DNA of 64,000 bases, taken from Arion vulgaris. Lineage: Eukaryota; Mollusca; Gastropoda; Stylommatophora; Arionidae. The notes beneath the pieces were generated by a model that saw nothing but the letters and a program-made list of their open reading frames with translations, did not search any database and had not been told where the DNA came from. Every line of letters begins with the position of its first letter. Positions within the stretch are counted from its first letter, which is position 1. The stretch is from positions 52,723,407-52,787,406 of the forward strand of contig CM036762.1 in the NCBI GenBank assembly GCA_020796225.1, given 5' to 3'. Made by a program: the position numbers and the translations under genes. Shown in pieces: positions 32,160-39,290 of this stretch.

Positions 32160-35100
32160 GATCACCACTTAAACTGATGTACCATATTTCCCCATAAATT
32201 ATGTTGTTGTTTTTAGGGACTCCGTACCTCCGTACAGCTTCTCAGTTAGCTCGGTATTTTCCGGCCAGGTTTCGTTTCTCAGACCTGCTAGCAGGGGGCA
32301 GTCTTGCAGTAGGTGCTCTACCGTCATGTCCGCCTTCTCGCAGGGGCACATACAAATTTTTGTAAGGGTGGGACCGGAGTCTGTTATGGCCGGTACGGAG
32401 GCGGAATATGACAACTTGTTTGCTACGGGACAGACCATAGTATATGTTGTATCTATTGCATGCAGTTATGTCCAAGTTTTACTACTTATGAATTGTTTGC
32501 TGTTGACACAAAAGTCATGTACTGCTACTACTATACATAAAAATAAAACGTTCCGTATTCTTTTCAGGCCTTAGGGTATGAATTCAAGTGACTTAACATT
32601 TCTAGACCCTAGTGTGCTGGAGGTAGGAGGATCAATTCTTTTTCTCATGTGTGGAACGTTGAGTGCAGGATTGAACTCACAACTCTCTTGTAGCTGAGTC
32701 GAGTCGATAAGTGAAAGCTTATGAATTACGCTAATGCGTTCCACGTGATATTACTACTACATGTACTATAAAATTATGTTAAATTAAACAAAAGTACCAT
32801 GAGACCGTGGCGTTTGTGACTTAGGGGATAGTGACTCGATTTATTAACCCCGACGTTCTGAGTTCGAATCACGCTGCGGACAGTTTGGTTGCAAATTGTT
32901 TCGCGTGAATTTTACAAAAGGACGATGGCACCACATGACAATGGCAAACTACTGAACGTAATAATGCCTAGAAACAGCGTTCAAAAGCTTGGGTTGATTC
33001 GTAAAGTCCTGAAAACGATATGCAATTAAAATAAAAACAACCATGAGACCTAATTCTGATTTTGTGTGAGCGATACAGTACAAACTTCGTTTGTGTTAGA
33101 GAAATTAGCGACATTCAAGTCATACTTATATGTCTACTGACTGTTTCTTCAGTATTACTGTGATATAGAACATATTATTAGGGACTGTACAATCTGCAGT
33201 ATGCCCACCAGCCCAGTGTGTTCGTAGCGCGTTGGACGACGGGTGAAAAGCCCCATGCGAGTGCGTTTCAATTCCGCGGGCTGGCAGAAAACCACAGGTT
33301 CTCCAGATTTACGGTGTTCGTGGCAACGAACTGAACGGTTACGATGTCTATGGCATCGAGCCGAAGAGCTGAAAAGCTCAAGTGCTTCTGGATCGAAAAA
33401 AAAGTCTGCAGTAACCTGGGATCTGGTAAGGTGATGCAGAGCTGAAAACGAAGCTGTGGGGCTGCAGTCTTGATCTGAAAAACACATAACAGTAGACGTA
33501 AAAATTTCAGATAAACACAGATCTTAACGTAGTAAAAAATAGAATACAAATAAGACATTTATACTAAAATAGGGCTATACTTTATAAATGAAAAGAACAG
33601 GTAAAATTACAGGCCTTTTGGTCGAAACGTTGCTGTTTATCGTCACTGTTTATGTATTTTGTAAAACTGTAGTACTTTGTTTTACGTGTTTACCTAGGTA
33701 AAATTATAACGACTTTTCTACCAAAACGTACCAAGATTATTGCTGGGTACAATGTGACAAACAAACAGACAAACAGAGAGAAAGACAGATAGACATATAT
33801 AAAAAAAGATATAACGATATATAGATATACAGATCAACAGACAGACAACAGGTAAGTTAGCATGTAGGTATGTTAGTATATAAGTATATATATATATATA
33901 TATGTATAATTCAGTAGAAGTTAGATCAAATCTTAAACATGGTCAAGAATGTGGTCTTATGATTATCTATCGCGAACAATGAGATTCAGTTTCAGTTAGG
34001 AATATCTTCATTGTACTCCGGACATGTCCATAGTTGCTCCAATCTCCTTCACAATATCTCCAACAGAGTTCAGCGACTGACCATACCAGTTCGATGTTGA
34101 TTGATGAGCCTGTTGTGCTATTCTTTTCTGGTCACTCCAATCTTCAATCCCAGCTCTTGCAATCTAGTAGTTTGCATGCATTTGTTTAATTGAAGATCTC
34201 CTTTGCGGCCACACTCTATGAGGGCATTCAGAATGTCAGCTCTATCCATTGGCTGGCTCCCCTGATATGATAACAGAACCAGCCAGCATGTCTGCTCTCT
34301 CATTGCCAATGACACCTATGTACCCCGGAACAAAGATAAGTGTAATTCTGCAATTTATGTATGAGGTTATGTAGCAGTAACAAAGTACTTCTACAACAGA
34401 ACATCGGGAAAGAAGGCAAGAGGAAGACCACGGAAAAGATGGTTAGATGGCGTAGCAGAATCCTGTGAAAGAGCAAAGTTAACAATCACACAAGCCACCA
34501 GAACAGCGCAAGACAAAACAGAAAACCACGACACTGGGCAACAATCCGGTAGCAGTGTGACGACGAAACCACGACACTGGGCAACAATCCGGTAGCAGTG
34601 TGACGACGAAAACCACGACCTGGGCAACAATCCGGTAGCAGTGTGACGAAAACCACGACACTGGGCAACAATCCGGTAGCAGTGTGACGACAGAAAACCA
34701 CGACACTGGGCAACAATCCGGTAGCAGTGTGACGACAAAAGAAGAAAGAAGAAGAAGAACAAAGTACTGAAAATAGAAAAAGAAGACATAAAATATCGTT
34801 TCACAGAAACGAATGTATTCTATATTTCGTTCATTCTCGTTCTATTATTTGATACACACAATCTTTTAATCTTATCTTCTTCAACAATCATTGGCAGATT
34901 CTTCCAAAGCAGGAAACAGCAAGTCTTACCTGTTATTATTTGATCATCAACCACTCTACCTACCGTCGCATTTATTTGGAACAATTCATGGACTGGACTT
35001 GAACTATCTCTTTGACTTCAATCCCAGTGGTGCTCTGAGAATTTTTTATAACCTGGAGGCAGACGATAATTTTATAGGAAGTGACTGGATGACAAAAAAA

Positions 35101-36234
35101 CGATACACTGATATTGTGACGGATTTTGTGAGAACTGGGTAGGTATACAACTTTCAGAGGTGTGTACAGGTGAACATAACTAGGTAGGTATACAACTCCC
35201 ACAGGTTTGTACAGGTGAAAAGAACTGGGTAGATATACAACTCCCACTGGTTTGTACAGGTGAACAGAACTGGGTAGATATACACCTCCCACAGGTTTGT
35301 ACAGGTGAACAGAACTGGGCAGGTATACAACTCCCACTGGTTTGTAAGGTGAAAGAACTGGGTAGATATACAACTCCCACTGGTTTGTACAGGTGAACAG
35401 AACTGGGTAGTATACAACTCCACAGGTGTGTACAGGTGAACAGAACTGTCTAAAGGAATTAGTTATGTTAATTTTTTTTAAACCACGTATTGTCAATAAA
35501 TGAAAGAGGGCGTCACCATTATTTAGATTTCTGATGAGAAAGGAGAGGTGTGATTTCAGTTTCAGTTTGGAATATCTTCATTGCATTTCGGACATGTCCA
35601 TAGGTGCTCCGATCTCCTTCTCCAATCTTCACAATATCTCCAACAGCGTCCAGCAACTGACCGTACCAGTTCGATTTTGATTGAAGAGCCTACTCAAGTA
35701 CCTGTTGTGTTGTTCTTTTCTTGCTATTCCAATCTTCACACCCAGCTCCTGCAATCTAGTAGTTAACGTGGATTGGTTTAAATGAAAATCTTCTTTGCGG
35801 CCACACTCTATGAGAGCGTTAAAAATATCAGCTCTATCCATTGTCTGGCCATCTGATAGGAGAGATGTGATTAACTTTGGATAACTAGTAAAATCAATTG
35901 GAGATGAGACAGAGAACGACAGAGAGACACAATTCTAGATAGTCTTGGGTCTTAGCACTGAAGAGTAGTCAACATAACAGAAAATATTATTTTGTGTATA
36001 TTATTTAATTGTTAGTCTCTCTTGTAATATTTCAGAGATCCCGGAAGAACTCTTAGTGAAGATTTGCTCTTCAAGTGGCAAGCTTATAATGTCAAGACAA
36101 AAAGTTATCTCAGATTTGATTCTTACCCTACTCAGCAGAACTATCCTCTGAAGGATCGCTTGAAATTATGGGATAATCTTACCCCGAATGATGGGGAAAA
36201 AGTGATTAATTACAAACTTAGGGATGAGTTATGA
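18793..36234 (+). CDS. Cholinesterase/carboxylesterase-family pseudoenzyme, ER-lumenal (eight coding exons)
   Basis: Joining 18793-19026, 24633-24755, 25196-25303, 26539-26784, 29213-29561, 31785-31976, 34898-35138 and 36036-36234 gives 563 codons with no stop, a usual length for the family. Seen: signal peptide (about 1-19), EDCLYLNVYVP (104-114), oxyanion loop HGGD (135-138; HGGG in active members), VTFNYRL (161-167), FGGDPYDVT (203-211), elbow GHAMG (214-218), NNEG with acid Glu340, and GTIHGLDLNYLF with His448. Cys90/Cys106 and Cys268/Cys279 fit the two conserved disulfides. Four N-glycosylation sequons occur (N97, N318, N368 and one in the last exon). The elbow lacks serine: active enzymes read GESAG, here Ala216. 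The chain ends RDEL. Inference: a catalytically dead, ER-retained alpha/beta-hydrolase with a binding, chaperone or scaffold role. Neuroligin, gliotactin and neurotactin are also non-catalytic relatives, but no transmembrane segment is seen here. Introns 1-4 are phase 0, 5-6 phase 1 and 7 phase 2. Confidence 0.92.
19107..19257 (+). mobile_element. hAT MITE-1, 151 bp, in intron 1
   Basis: Termini cagtggcggctcgt and acgagccgccactg are an exact 14-bp inverted repeat. The 8-bp target duplication atgtctac is exact at 19099-19106 and 19258-19265. No coding capacity. Confidence 0.93.
19280..19750 (+). mobile_element. RTE-like LINE 3' end in intron 1
   Basis: Translation gives NVKAVLLYESETWRTTKTIT, HKLQTFINWCLHRI and WNPQGQ. 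A RNTWRRELEADINNI-type tail and RKTWHELDEGLCPNLG follow. This tail is very common in invertebrate genomes. Two frame changes break it, and a (GA)n run ends it. Confidence 0.85.
20375..20538 (+). mobile_element. hAT MITE-1, 164 bp, in intron 1
   Basis: Termini cggtggcggctcgt and acgagccgccactg match at 13 of 14 positions. The exact 8-bp duplication tttagaac lies at 20367-20374 and 20539-20546. The interior keeps ggccccactggcccttaatg. Confidence 0.93.
20547..20720 (+). repeat. Repeat L end with (GAT)n tail, copy 2
   Basis: It ends gtggagatccatgatcacca gcgccaaccagg and a tgatgatgatgat tail, matching the reverse complement of 14217-14340. Class unknown. Confidence 0.5.
21168..21740 (+). mobile_element. 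SINE-B2, interrupted by SINE-E
   Basis: SINE-B2 head and core from 21168, body to 21462, then resuming at 21691 with tacatcggtctgggcggtga and a (GA)n tail. The insert at 21463-21681 is a SINE-E flanked by ggaggtatg on both sides. It aligns with the SINE-B2 at 11759-12095. Confidence 0.88.
21463..21681 (+). mobile_element. SINE-E nested in SINE-B2
   Basis: tRNA-like head gttcgtatcgcgttggacta with B-box GGGTTCAATTCCGCG. Body cggtgttcgtggcaccgaac, then ctggatcg and an A-rich tail. Target duplication ggaggtatg at 21454-21462 and 21682-21690. Confidence 0.92.
21985..22345 (+). mobile_element. LINE-H C-terminal fragment
   Basis: Reading MKYLRRMLGASRRDQFRNED, then FIKKQQIRWFGNLS-like sequence and a tail ending gacgccgtgagacaaaacag. 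Several stops. Same family as 45555-45935. Confidence 0.8.
22405..22657 (+). mobile_element. SINE-B, full copy in intron 1
   Basis: Complete family structure. Flanks agtaaaagtac (22394-22404) and agtaaaatac (22658-22667) form a slightly diverged target duplication. Confidence 0.88.
22660..23055. other. Intron sequence without recognised element
   Basis: No repeat family or exon supported here. Confidence 0.5.
23056..23610 (+). mobile_element. LINE RNase H domain fragment
   Basis: Translation: MEAEAVTAALHWISG, AVVVSDSQSMLHKI (the catalytic SDSQS block), then IYCPGYAVVCGNERADSLAS. MDKGDILRCLRGCLLDD follows. This is a complete-looking but stop-interrupted RNase H from a non-LTR element. Its downstream part also occurs at 1173-1490. 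Confidence 0.85.
23765..23885 (-). mobile_element. SINE-I fragment
   Basis: Shares gagggcttgctttcc, cagtgtccctcgctg and tttccgaggtactt with copies at 38226-38390, 48275-48480 and, in reverse complement, the full copy at 56375-56730. Confidence 0.65.
24140..24600 (-). mobile_element. LINE C-terminal fragment in intron 1
   Basis: Minus strand: REVKYFGHIKRHDTLIKFLL, GKMRGRARGRLRDK, then a tail ending in a gatgatgatgatga run at 24155-24169. Typical reverse-transcriptase tail. Confidence 0.75.
24633..24755 (+). CDS. Exon 2 (residues 79-119)
   Basis: Acceptor ttgttatcag, donor GAG|GTAATG. It carries Cys90 and the EDCLYLNVYVP block with Cys106, the first conserved disulfide pair of the family. An alternative acceptor ttttcag lies 19 bases upstream but would shift the frame. 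Confidence 0.92.
24890..25035 (-). mobile_element. Penelope-like element, internal RT fragment, inverted
   Basis: Collinear with 59785-59930 (atactgatgtagtgatagtg, gagatgtgagaggt, gcagggttgaa), which encodes part of a Penelope-like reverse transcriptase on the minus strand. It lies next to a plus-strand 3' end of the same element at 25043-25180, so the two parts are inverted relative to each other. The preceding gcgtttctcaaacgg may be a hAT terminus. Confidence 0.75.
25043..25180 (+). mobile_element. Penelope-like element 3' end with hammerhead-like motif
   Basis: Matches the 3' region of the element at 58590-58720 and the piece at 33603-33700. Contains ttgataaagaccttttggtc followed by gaaacg (25089-25114): a short stem-loop between a degenerate CUGAUGA-like box and a GAAAC box. 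Confidence 0.7.
25196..25303 (+). CDS. Exon 3 (residues 120-155)
   Basis: Acceptor gatattttcag, donor TTG|GTAACT. It encodes KKVFVFIHGGDWLTGSS. The oxyanion-hole motif is HGGD, where the family consensus is HGGG, so an acidic side chain replaces the third glycine. A Penelope-like fragment ends about 15-20 bp before the exon. Confidence 0.92.
25440..25920 (+). mobile_element. LINE C-terminal fragment in intron 3
   Basis: Translation gives WRWIGHVIRMETNSVTKTAL, RWEPEGK, KARWRRTVNQELKEM and REVWCALDDALSYNAE. Standard reverse-transcriptase tail with stops. Confidence 0.8.
26345..26425. repeat. Imperfect (GATA)n microsatellite
   Basis: Runs of agatagatagat in intron 3, about 110 bp before exon 4. 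Confidence 0.9.
26539..26784 (+). CDS. Exon 4 (residues 156-237), nucleophile elbow
   Basis: Acceptor tctccaacag, donor AAG|GTTTGC. It contains VTFNYRLSWLGFL, GNQGIWDQLLALNWV and FGGDPYDVT, all strongly conserved in the family. It then reads AGGHAMGAKSVSLL, where active enzymes have a GESAG elbow. The serine codon is GCT (26719-26721, Ala216), and the flanking Glu and Ala are His and Met. Three substitutions in the pentapeptide argue against a single sequencing error. Confidence 0.93.
26935..27590 (+). mobile_element. LINE C-terminal region interrupted by SINE-E
   Basis: Blocks CEMKCLRKAVGVTRKD, IERQQM..FGHLMRM, then (beyond the SINE) KATHLALERKLKLSSLR. Intron 4. Its reverse complement is present at 15590-15830. 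Confidence 0.75.
27191..27380 (-). mobile_element. SINE-E with 12-bp target-site duplication
   Basis: Poly(A) tail appears as a T-run at 27191-27206. Head with B-box GGGTTCAATTCCGTGGG. Direct repeats gatagacaatat at 27179-27190 and 27381-27392 split a LINE. Confidence 0.92.
27591..28105 (+). mobile_element. LINE C-terminal tail with zinc-knuckle block
   Basis: An ORF runs from 27595: TIILRLRIGHNRRLNKHLHR, LCPSPLCSGGTADQSTEHVL, QDCPCMSS. In another frame the last codons read KLHGIRDELQTTFDFIIKT and stop. This is the 3' end of an RNase H LINE; its terminal 78 bp is then tandemly repeated. Confidence 0.85.
28028..28494 (+). repeat. 78-bp tandem repeat of a LINE 3' terminus, 6 units
   Basis: Units start at 28028, 28106, 28184, 28262, 28340 and 28418, each aaaactacatggca...gatataatcatc. 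The first unit is the genuine end of the LINE ORF plus its tail. Units are almost identical, so the expansion is recent. Confidence 0.95.
28545..28705 (-). mobile_element. SINE-G fragment preceded by (TA)n
   Basis: gtgtggaacttcgaatgtgggattgaacc contains a B-box in reverse (GGTTCAATCCC). Sister copies at 32570-32745 and 47690-47835 share gtgtggaacgt and gattgaa. Confidence 0.65.
28751..28980 (+). mobile_element. LINE-A 3' end with 11-bp target-site duplication
   Basis: 5'-truncated LINE-A tail (RRNDQIISKQTLKWD, LRKRGLHMETLKRTLL, IGLSSMEEIERVAQD) ending in an attatta tail. Exact direct repeats tatgtgactcc at 28740-28750 and 28981-28991 show target-primed insertion of only 230 bp. Confidence 0.9.
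28999..29040. repeat. (GT)n microsatellite
   Basis: Run of gtgtgtgt in intron 4. Confidence 0.95.
29213..29561 (+). CDS. Exon 5 (residues 238-353, part of 354)
   Basis: Acceptor ctattccag, donor ATAG|GTAACC. It begins GIISSSSMF in place of the usual AI.QSG. segment. Cys268 and Cys279 match the second disulfide, and TNNEGSIYF supplies the acid Glu340 of the former triad. Confidence 0.92.
29706..29958 (+). mobile_element. SINE-B, full copy in intron 5
   Basis: Flanked by aaatgtatggaa (29694-29705) and aaatgcatggaa (29959-29970). All family blocks and the (GAA)n tail are present. Confidence 0.9.
30165..30355 (+). mobile_element. SINE-C, 3' two-thirds
   Basis: Blocks gcgactgatgtagaccctag, cagcgcagaaatcgaacct, cttagactcagatcacatac and gagtgttcgaagaaga. 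It shares the gaagaag end with SINE-B. Complete relatives at 55635-55895 and 43398-44226. Confidence 0.8.
30515..31660. repeat. 31-bp minisatellite (second family), about 37 units, in intron 5
   Basis: Unit ttcttaacctcctgtatacc tggtcttaatc. Many neighbours alternate between taatcttctt and tcatcttttt, a 62-bp dimer. Between 31020 and 31500 units lose single bases repeatedly. The array ends about 125 bp before exon 6. Confidence 0.95.
31785..31976 (+). CDS. Exon 6 (residues 354-417, part of 418)
   Basis: Acceptor taaaatgtag with a modest pyrimidine tract, donor AAAG|GTGAGA. It holds the variable helical region, including sequon NIS (368-370) and FLPTIDFLKIF. Its phase joins neatly to exons 5 and 7 (Glu354 and Asp418 are split codons). 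Confidence 0.88.
32020..32120. repeat. About 17-bp tandem repeat after exon 6
   Basis: Five to six imperfect units of tattgtctgttgtatat at the start of intron 6. Confidence 0.85.
32120..32205 (-). mobile_element. SINE-B2 3' end with long (GA)n tail
   Basis: The (CT)n run at 32121-32157 continues as cgcgatcaccact and catatttccccataaatt, the reverse complement of the SINE-B2 end (tttatggggaa...tgatcgcgagag). The microsatellite is therefore the SINE tail. Confidence 0.8.
32213..32450 (-). mobile_element. LINE Cys-rich tail fragment in intron 6
   Basis: Minus strand: KICMCPCEKADMTVEHLLQD, CPLLAGLRNETWPE, LTEKLYGG. Typical end of an RNase H LINE. Confidence 0.8.
32570..32745 (-). mobile_element. 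SINE-G copy in intron 6
   Basis: Shares ggaggtaggagg, catgtgtggaacgt and ggattgaactcac (reverse B-box) with 47690-47835. Confidence 0.7.
32807..33039 (+). mobile_element. SINE-F with 11-bp target-site duplication
   Basis: Direct repeats accatgagacc at 32796-32806 and 33040-33050. Head, core and tail complete, with a small deletion near 32930. Confidence 0.92.
33202..33404 (+). mobile_element. SINE-E with 9-bp target-site duplication
   Basis: Flanked by tctgcagta at 33193-33201 and 33405-33413. Full head and body with a poly(A) tail. Confidence 0.92.
33603..33700 (+). mobile_element. Penelope-like element 3' end, short
   Basis: aggccttttggtcgaaacgt and the following tttatgtattttgtaaaact match 25095-25170 and the reverse complement of 58600-58675. 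Confidence 0.75.
33880..33908. repeat. (TA)n microsatellite
   Basis: tatatatata run in intron 6. Confidence 0.9.
33985..34370 (-). mobile_element. LINE RNase H fragment in intron 6
   Basis: The minus strand carries SQPMDRADILNALIECGRKG and TTRLQELGLKIGVTRKE, shared with 35550-35860 and 41866-42200. Upstream, the frame reads LQNYTYLCSG-type remnants of the RNase H FVPG block. Stops present. Confidence 0.75.
34375..34760 (+). mobile_element. LINE C-terminal tail with expanded 3' end
   Basis: Translation KKARGRPRKRWLDGVAESCE, RAKLTITQATRTAQDK. The single-copy version of this tail is at 57750-57930. Here the last approximately 43 bp is repeated. Confidence 0.8.
34517..34740 (+). repeat. 40-45-bp tandem repeat of a LINE 3' terminus, 5 units
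   Basis: Units centred on ccacgacactgggcaacaat, starting near 34526, 34569, 34613, 34653 and 34698. 57880-57920 holds just one unit in the same position of a related LINE. Confidence 0.92.
34898..35138 (+). CDS. Exon 7 (residues 419-497), histidine segment
   Basis: Acceptor atcattggcag, donor CTGG|GTAGGT. It encodes SKSYLLLFDHQP and GTIHGLDLNYLF, where His448 corresponds to the catalytic histidine. The donor sequence itself is the first unit of a tandem array that fills the start of intron 7. Confidence 0.9.
35139..35440 (+). repeat. 45-bp minisatellite at the exon 7 splice donor
   Basis: Seven units. The first includes the true donor CTGG|GTAGGT at 35139. Later units place GT at 35184, 35229, 35274, 35362 and 35407 in nearly the same context, and GC at 35319. 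Unit body tatacaactcccac and ggtttgtacaggtgaacaga. Confidence 0.93.
35550..35860 (-). mobile_element. LINE RNase H fragment in intron 7
   Basis: Minus strand: MDRADIFNALIECGRKEDFH, LNQSTLTTRLQELGVKI, RYLSRLFNQNRTGTVS. Same family as 33985-34370, better preserved. Confidence 0.8.
36036..36234 (+). CDS. Exon 8 (residues 498-563), C-terminus with RDEL
   Basis: Acceptor tgtaatatttcag. It encodes GDPGRTLSEDLLFKWQAYN and SYLRFD, matching the family's G(N/D)P...W..Y....YL.. C-terminal segment. It then reads KLRDEL and stop TGA (36232-36234). No AATAAA follows within about 900 bp; an ATTAAA variant lies at 36642-36647. Confidence 0.92.
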
Positions 36235-36266
36235 GAAGTGTATGCACGATAGACAACTATATCAAT

Positions 36267-36297
<31 letters not shown>

Positions 36298-36790
36298 AAG
36301 AGTCCAAGAGAGATAGCTATATTTTATTTTTACTCAAGAGAGCAACGTCAAAGATTTAGTTGCTAGAATATTAGACATTAACAAAAGACGAGGCGAGTGA
36401 CATATATATATGTGTGTGTGTGTTTGTTTGTGTGTTTGTGTGTGTGTGTGCTCGTGAAAGACTTTTCCTATCTCAGATTGTTATGCTAGTCACATGCGTC
36501 ATTGTTTTGGACATTAGGTTTCACCTCTATAGAATACAAGTTACAAACTCTCATCTGCAAAGACTGAAGGGTGCCAACCAACAATATATATATATATATA
36601 CATAAGAACGAAATAGGAAAGAAAGGAAATGAATGTTGGAGATTAAAATAATGAACGCTGTAGCGGTAGCAAAACTAGTAGGTAGAAGATCATCATTCTA
36701 GTTGTTTTGTTATTCTAGAGAGGCAATGAATGTCACTTCCAAGGAAAGGGGGCAATTCATTCCGCTTTTCTATTTTCTCCTAGCGTTTTT
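36235..36790. other. 3' flank of the gene: microsatellites, possible UTR
   Basis: (GA)n at 36268-36300, (GT)n at 36410-36450 and (TA)n at 36583-36600. Presumably 3' UTR and flank. ATTAAA at 36642-36647 is the only polyadenylation-like hexamer noticed close by. Confidence 0.5.
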
Positions 36791-36794
36791 TGTA

Positions 36795-36880
36795 TCACTT
36801 CTTCTTCTTCTTGTTCAGTGATCCAGCGACACTTCAGCTCTTGTCATTCGGCCCAATGCTATGTAGTGGTCTCTGAATGT
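36795..36880 (-). mobile_element. Diverged SINE-E-like fragment
   Basis: cagtgatccagcgacacttcagctcttgt followed by cggcccaatgctatg parallels the minus-strand SINE-E body with many substitutions. A cttcttcttctt run precedes it. Confidence 0.5.
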
Positions 36881-37190
36881 GTTTGTAAGTTGTTTTTTTG
36901 TTCCGTATAATGTGTTCCATTTATCTGGCCTAGGGGGAAGGAGGATCTTTCTGACATCATCTAGTAAAAATGACTTGATTTGACAACAGTTCTCAGCCTT
37001 CGTTCAGTCGAGCGTGTTCCTGGCAAGCTCTTTCCAGTTTAGTACATTCACTTTGGTCTCGTTTGTAGATCTTTTTATAGCACACGGAAAAACCATCTAA
37101 CAATTCTCTCGTAAGAAGATCACTATCACATCAAATCATGAGTTATTTCTTATCTGTATCCCTTGTATCTTTAATCTATATACACTAGTT
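36881..37190. other. No gene recognised
   Basis: No family or exon could be supported here. Confidence 0.5.
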
Positions 37191-37207
37191 CAAATATTGT
37201 TGAATAA

Positions 37208-37458
37208 AAAGGGTTTAAAAGCTGAAGGATTGACTTCATTGCACCGTTTTTACCCCATACGGCTCGGTCCCTCTCCGCAGATATGGCACGCCACCTGTCG
37301 AGAGTATTGCACAAAGCACGAACTCGTAGCTCCAGCAACAATCCTAGGGTCTCTGGAAAAAAACTGCACTCGTGAACAGAATGGCGCGGTCTGGACTCGA
37401 ACCCACGACCTTCGACTCACAAGGCAAAGGGCTTAACCACTTAGCCACAGAGACCCCC
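37208..37458 (-). mobile_element. SINE-D, full copy with 14-bp target-site duplication
   Basis: The minus-strand head ggctaagtggttaagccc resembles a Leu/Ser tRNA, with B-box GGGTTCGAGTCC. Direct repeats atattgttgaataa at 37194-37207 and 37459-37472. Confidence 0.93.
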
Positions 37459-37482
37459 ATATTGTTGAATAATAAAGTTTTA

Positions 37483-37720
37483 GTGGCGTCTGTGGCTTAG
37501 GGGATAGTGACTCGGTCTATTAACCTCGACGTTCTGAGTTCGAATCACGCTGCGGACAGTTTGGTTGCAAATTGTGCGTGGATTTTTACAAAATGACGAT
37601 GGCACACCCGTTCAGAAAGCAATGGCAAACTACTGAACGTAATAATGCCTAAAAAACTCACAAACAGCCTTAAAAAGCTGGAGTTGATTCGCAAAGTCCT
37701 GTAAAGGATACGCAATTAAC
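37483..37720 (+). mobile_element. SINE-F copy
   Basis: Head ggcgtctgtggcttagggga, core and tail (gattcgcaaagtcctgtaaa) complete. It sits 11 bp after the SINE-D target duplication. Confidence 0.88.
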
Positions 37721-38225
37721 TTTTTTTTAAAATAGAGATTTAAATATATATATAATTTTGTTGTTATTTCTGGACCTTAATGTAAATAACACAACATTAC
37801 TTGAACATATGAATCTTTGAGTTGTTCTATCTTACTTCTTTCCTTCTTTATCTGCTATAGATAAGGATATATGTTACTTCTATTTGGAAATGTAAAGGTT
37901 GAAGATTCTCTTCTTTATTAGAAGAATGTTTAAGAATACACAGTTTCAATAAAGTAAGTCAACCTTACAAATAAGTTGTACTTTCCTTGTTTTTGATGTT
38001 TTATCACTCTTTGTGTTGGGGAGCACATACATCATTATTGAAGAAAATAATACGTATATTTTGGGGAGATGATACGATATATTGCTATGCCTGTGCAGTT
38101 TAAAATCTAAGAGGGTCTCTGCAGCTAAGAAGTTAGGTGCCCGCCTCTAGTTCAAAAAGTACCTATATGGTTTTGTTTATTAGCTATGAATGAAGAAGTT
38201 GTCATGGCAGTTAACATAGTGTTTA
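37721..38225. other. No gene recognised
   Basis: AT-rich; no coding or repeat assignment. Confidence 0.5.
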
Positions 38226-38390
38226 TGACTAATTTTGTGTGAAGTCTTGATTTCCTTATTACCAGTGTCCTTTGTTATTCAGGCAAATCTTATTCCAAAT
38301 TCAGAGGTGTTTGTAATTTAGATCCCCACGTAAAGGTTCAGTGTTTCTTGTAGTCTAACCCCGTGCTGTGGACACACTGAGAATTTCTGA
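38226..38390 (-). mobile_element. SINE-I fragment
   Basis: gtgtgaagtcttgatttcct, accagtgtcctttgttattc, ttcagaggtgtttgtaattt and the reverse B-box region tctaaccccgtg follow the SINE-I order. Confidence 0.65.
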
Positions 38391-38539
38391 AACAATCTCT
38401 CTTCGAACTTCTGAATTTCTTCCACACGTGATACGCACATTTGGTTGAAATCACACACAAAAAGAGTGGTTTCCACGTCGATATACAAGTACTAAAACAA
38501 ATGATGATGAAAACGATTATCAACTTTGTACTGGGTTGC

Positions 38540-38930
38540 ACATTTTTTACTTGACTTATTACTCTCCGCTCCTCCAGGATCATAGGGCTTTAACAGTTCC
38601 TCGCCCCTTTTTCCGGTCTCTGGTTGTTTTCTTTAAGGCATCTGAGGATAGTCAGGCACCCTTTAGTTCCTTAAAACGACTTCGACGTCCCTTTTCTGAT
38701 TTCTTGCGGGTTTCACTCAAGTGCGTGTCTAGTGACACTCGACTGTGTCTTTCGTAGGGTATGCCCGACTCACAGACATTATCTTCTCTTAACCTGGGTC
38801 ATCATTGATTCTTGTCCTTTTCTTATCCACAGGTGTGTGTTTGCAACTCTGTTGTACCATCTCAGTCTGAGAATACGGCGTAGACATCCGTTGACAAAGA
38901 CATTTTTTTCGAGACGTCATTAACCCATAA
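38540..38930 (-). mobile_element. RTE-like LINE tail
   Basis: Minus strand: FVNGCLRRILRLR, VGHTLRK and SSVTRHALE in broken frames, the tail type of 19280-19750. Confidence 0.65.
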
Positions 38931-39049
38931 GATCGAAATGAGCGAAAATTATTTTCTTAGTTTTATGTGCCTTTGAGCGCGACGTGAACAGATGATGATG
39001 ATGCTGAGCTTTAACTAGCATGTGTTAATATCTTGTCTATGTACTTGTG

Positions 39050-39290
39050 AGCGTCTGTAGCTCAAGCGATAGTGAGCTCAATCACAAGCCCAAGCGTACC
39101 TGGTTCAGACCCCACGGTTGGCAAGTTTGGAAGCAAATTTGTTTCCGTGGGATTTTTACAAAAGATAAAAATAGACCTCACCGTTCAGAAAGCAATGGCA
39201 AACTACTGAACGTATAAGTGATGCCTAGAAAATCCACGACTCTTTTACTGTGGTTGATGGCTATGTCCTTTCGGATATACCACGATTTTC
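39050..39290 (+). mobile_element. SINE-F2 copy
   Basis: The middle cagaaagcaatggcaaacta ctgaacgta is shared with SINE-F. The head (gcgtctgtagctcaagcgat) and tail (ggatataccacgattttcat) differ. A second copy is at 48540-48740. Confidence 0.8.

Noticed and set aside
37208..37458. Possible tRNA genes at SINE heads (also 4125, 12684, 21463, 50385, 56375)
   Set aside because: A- and B-box words are present, but they continue into SINE bodies with target duplications and do not close a convincing cloverleaf.
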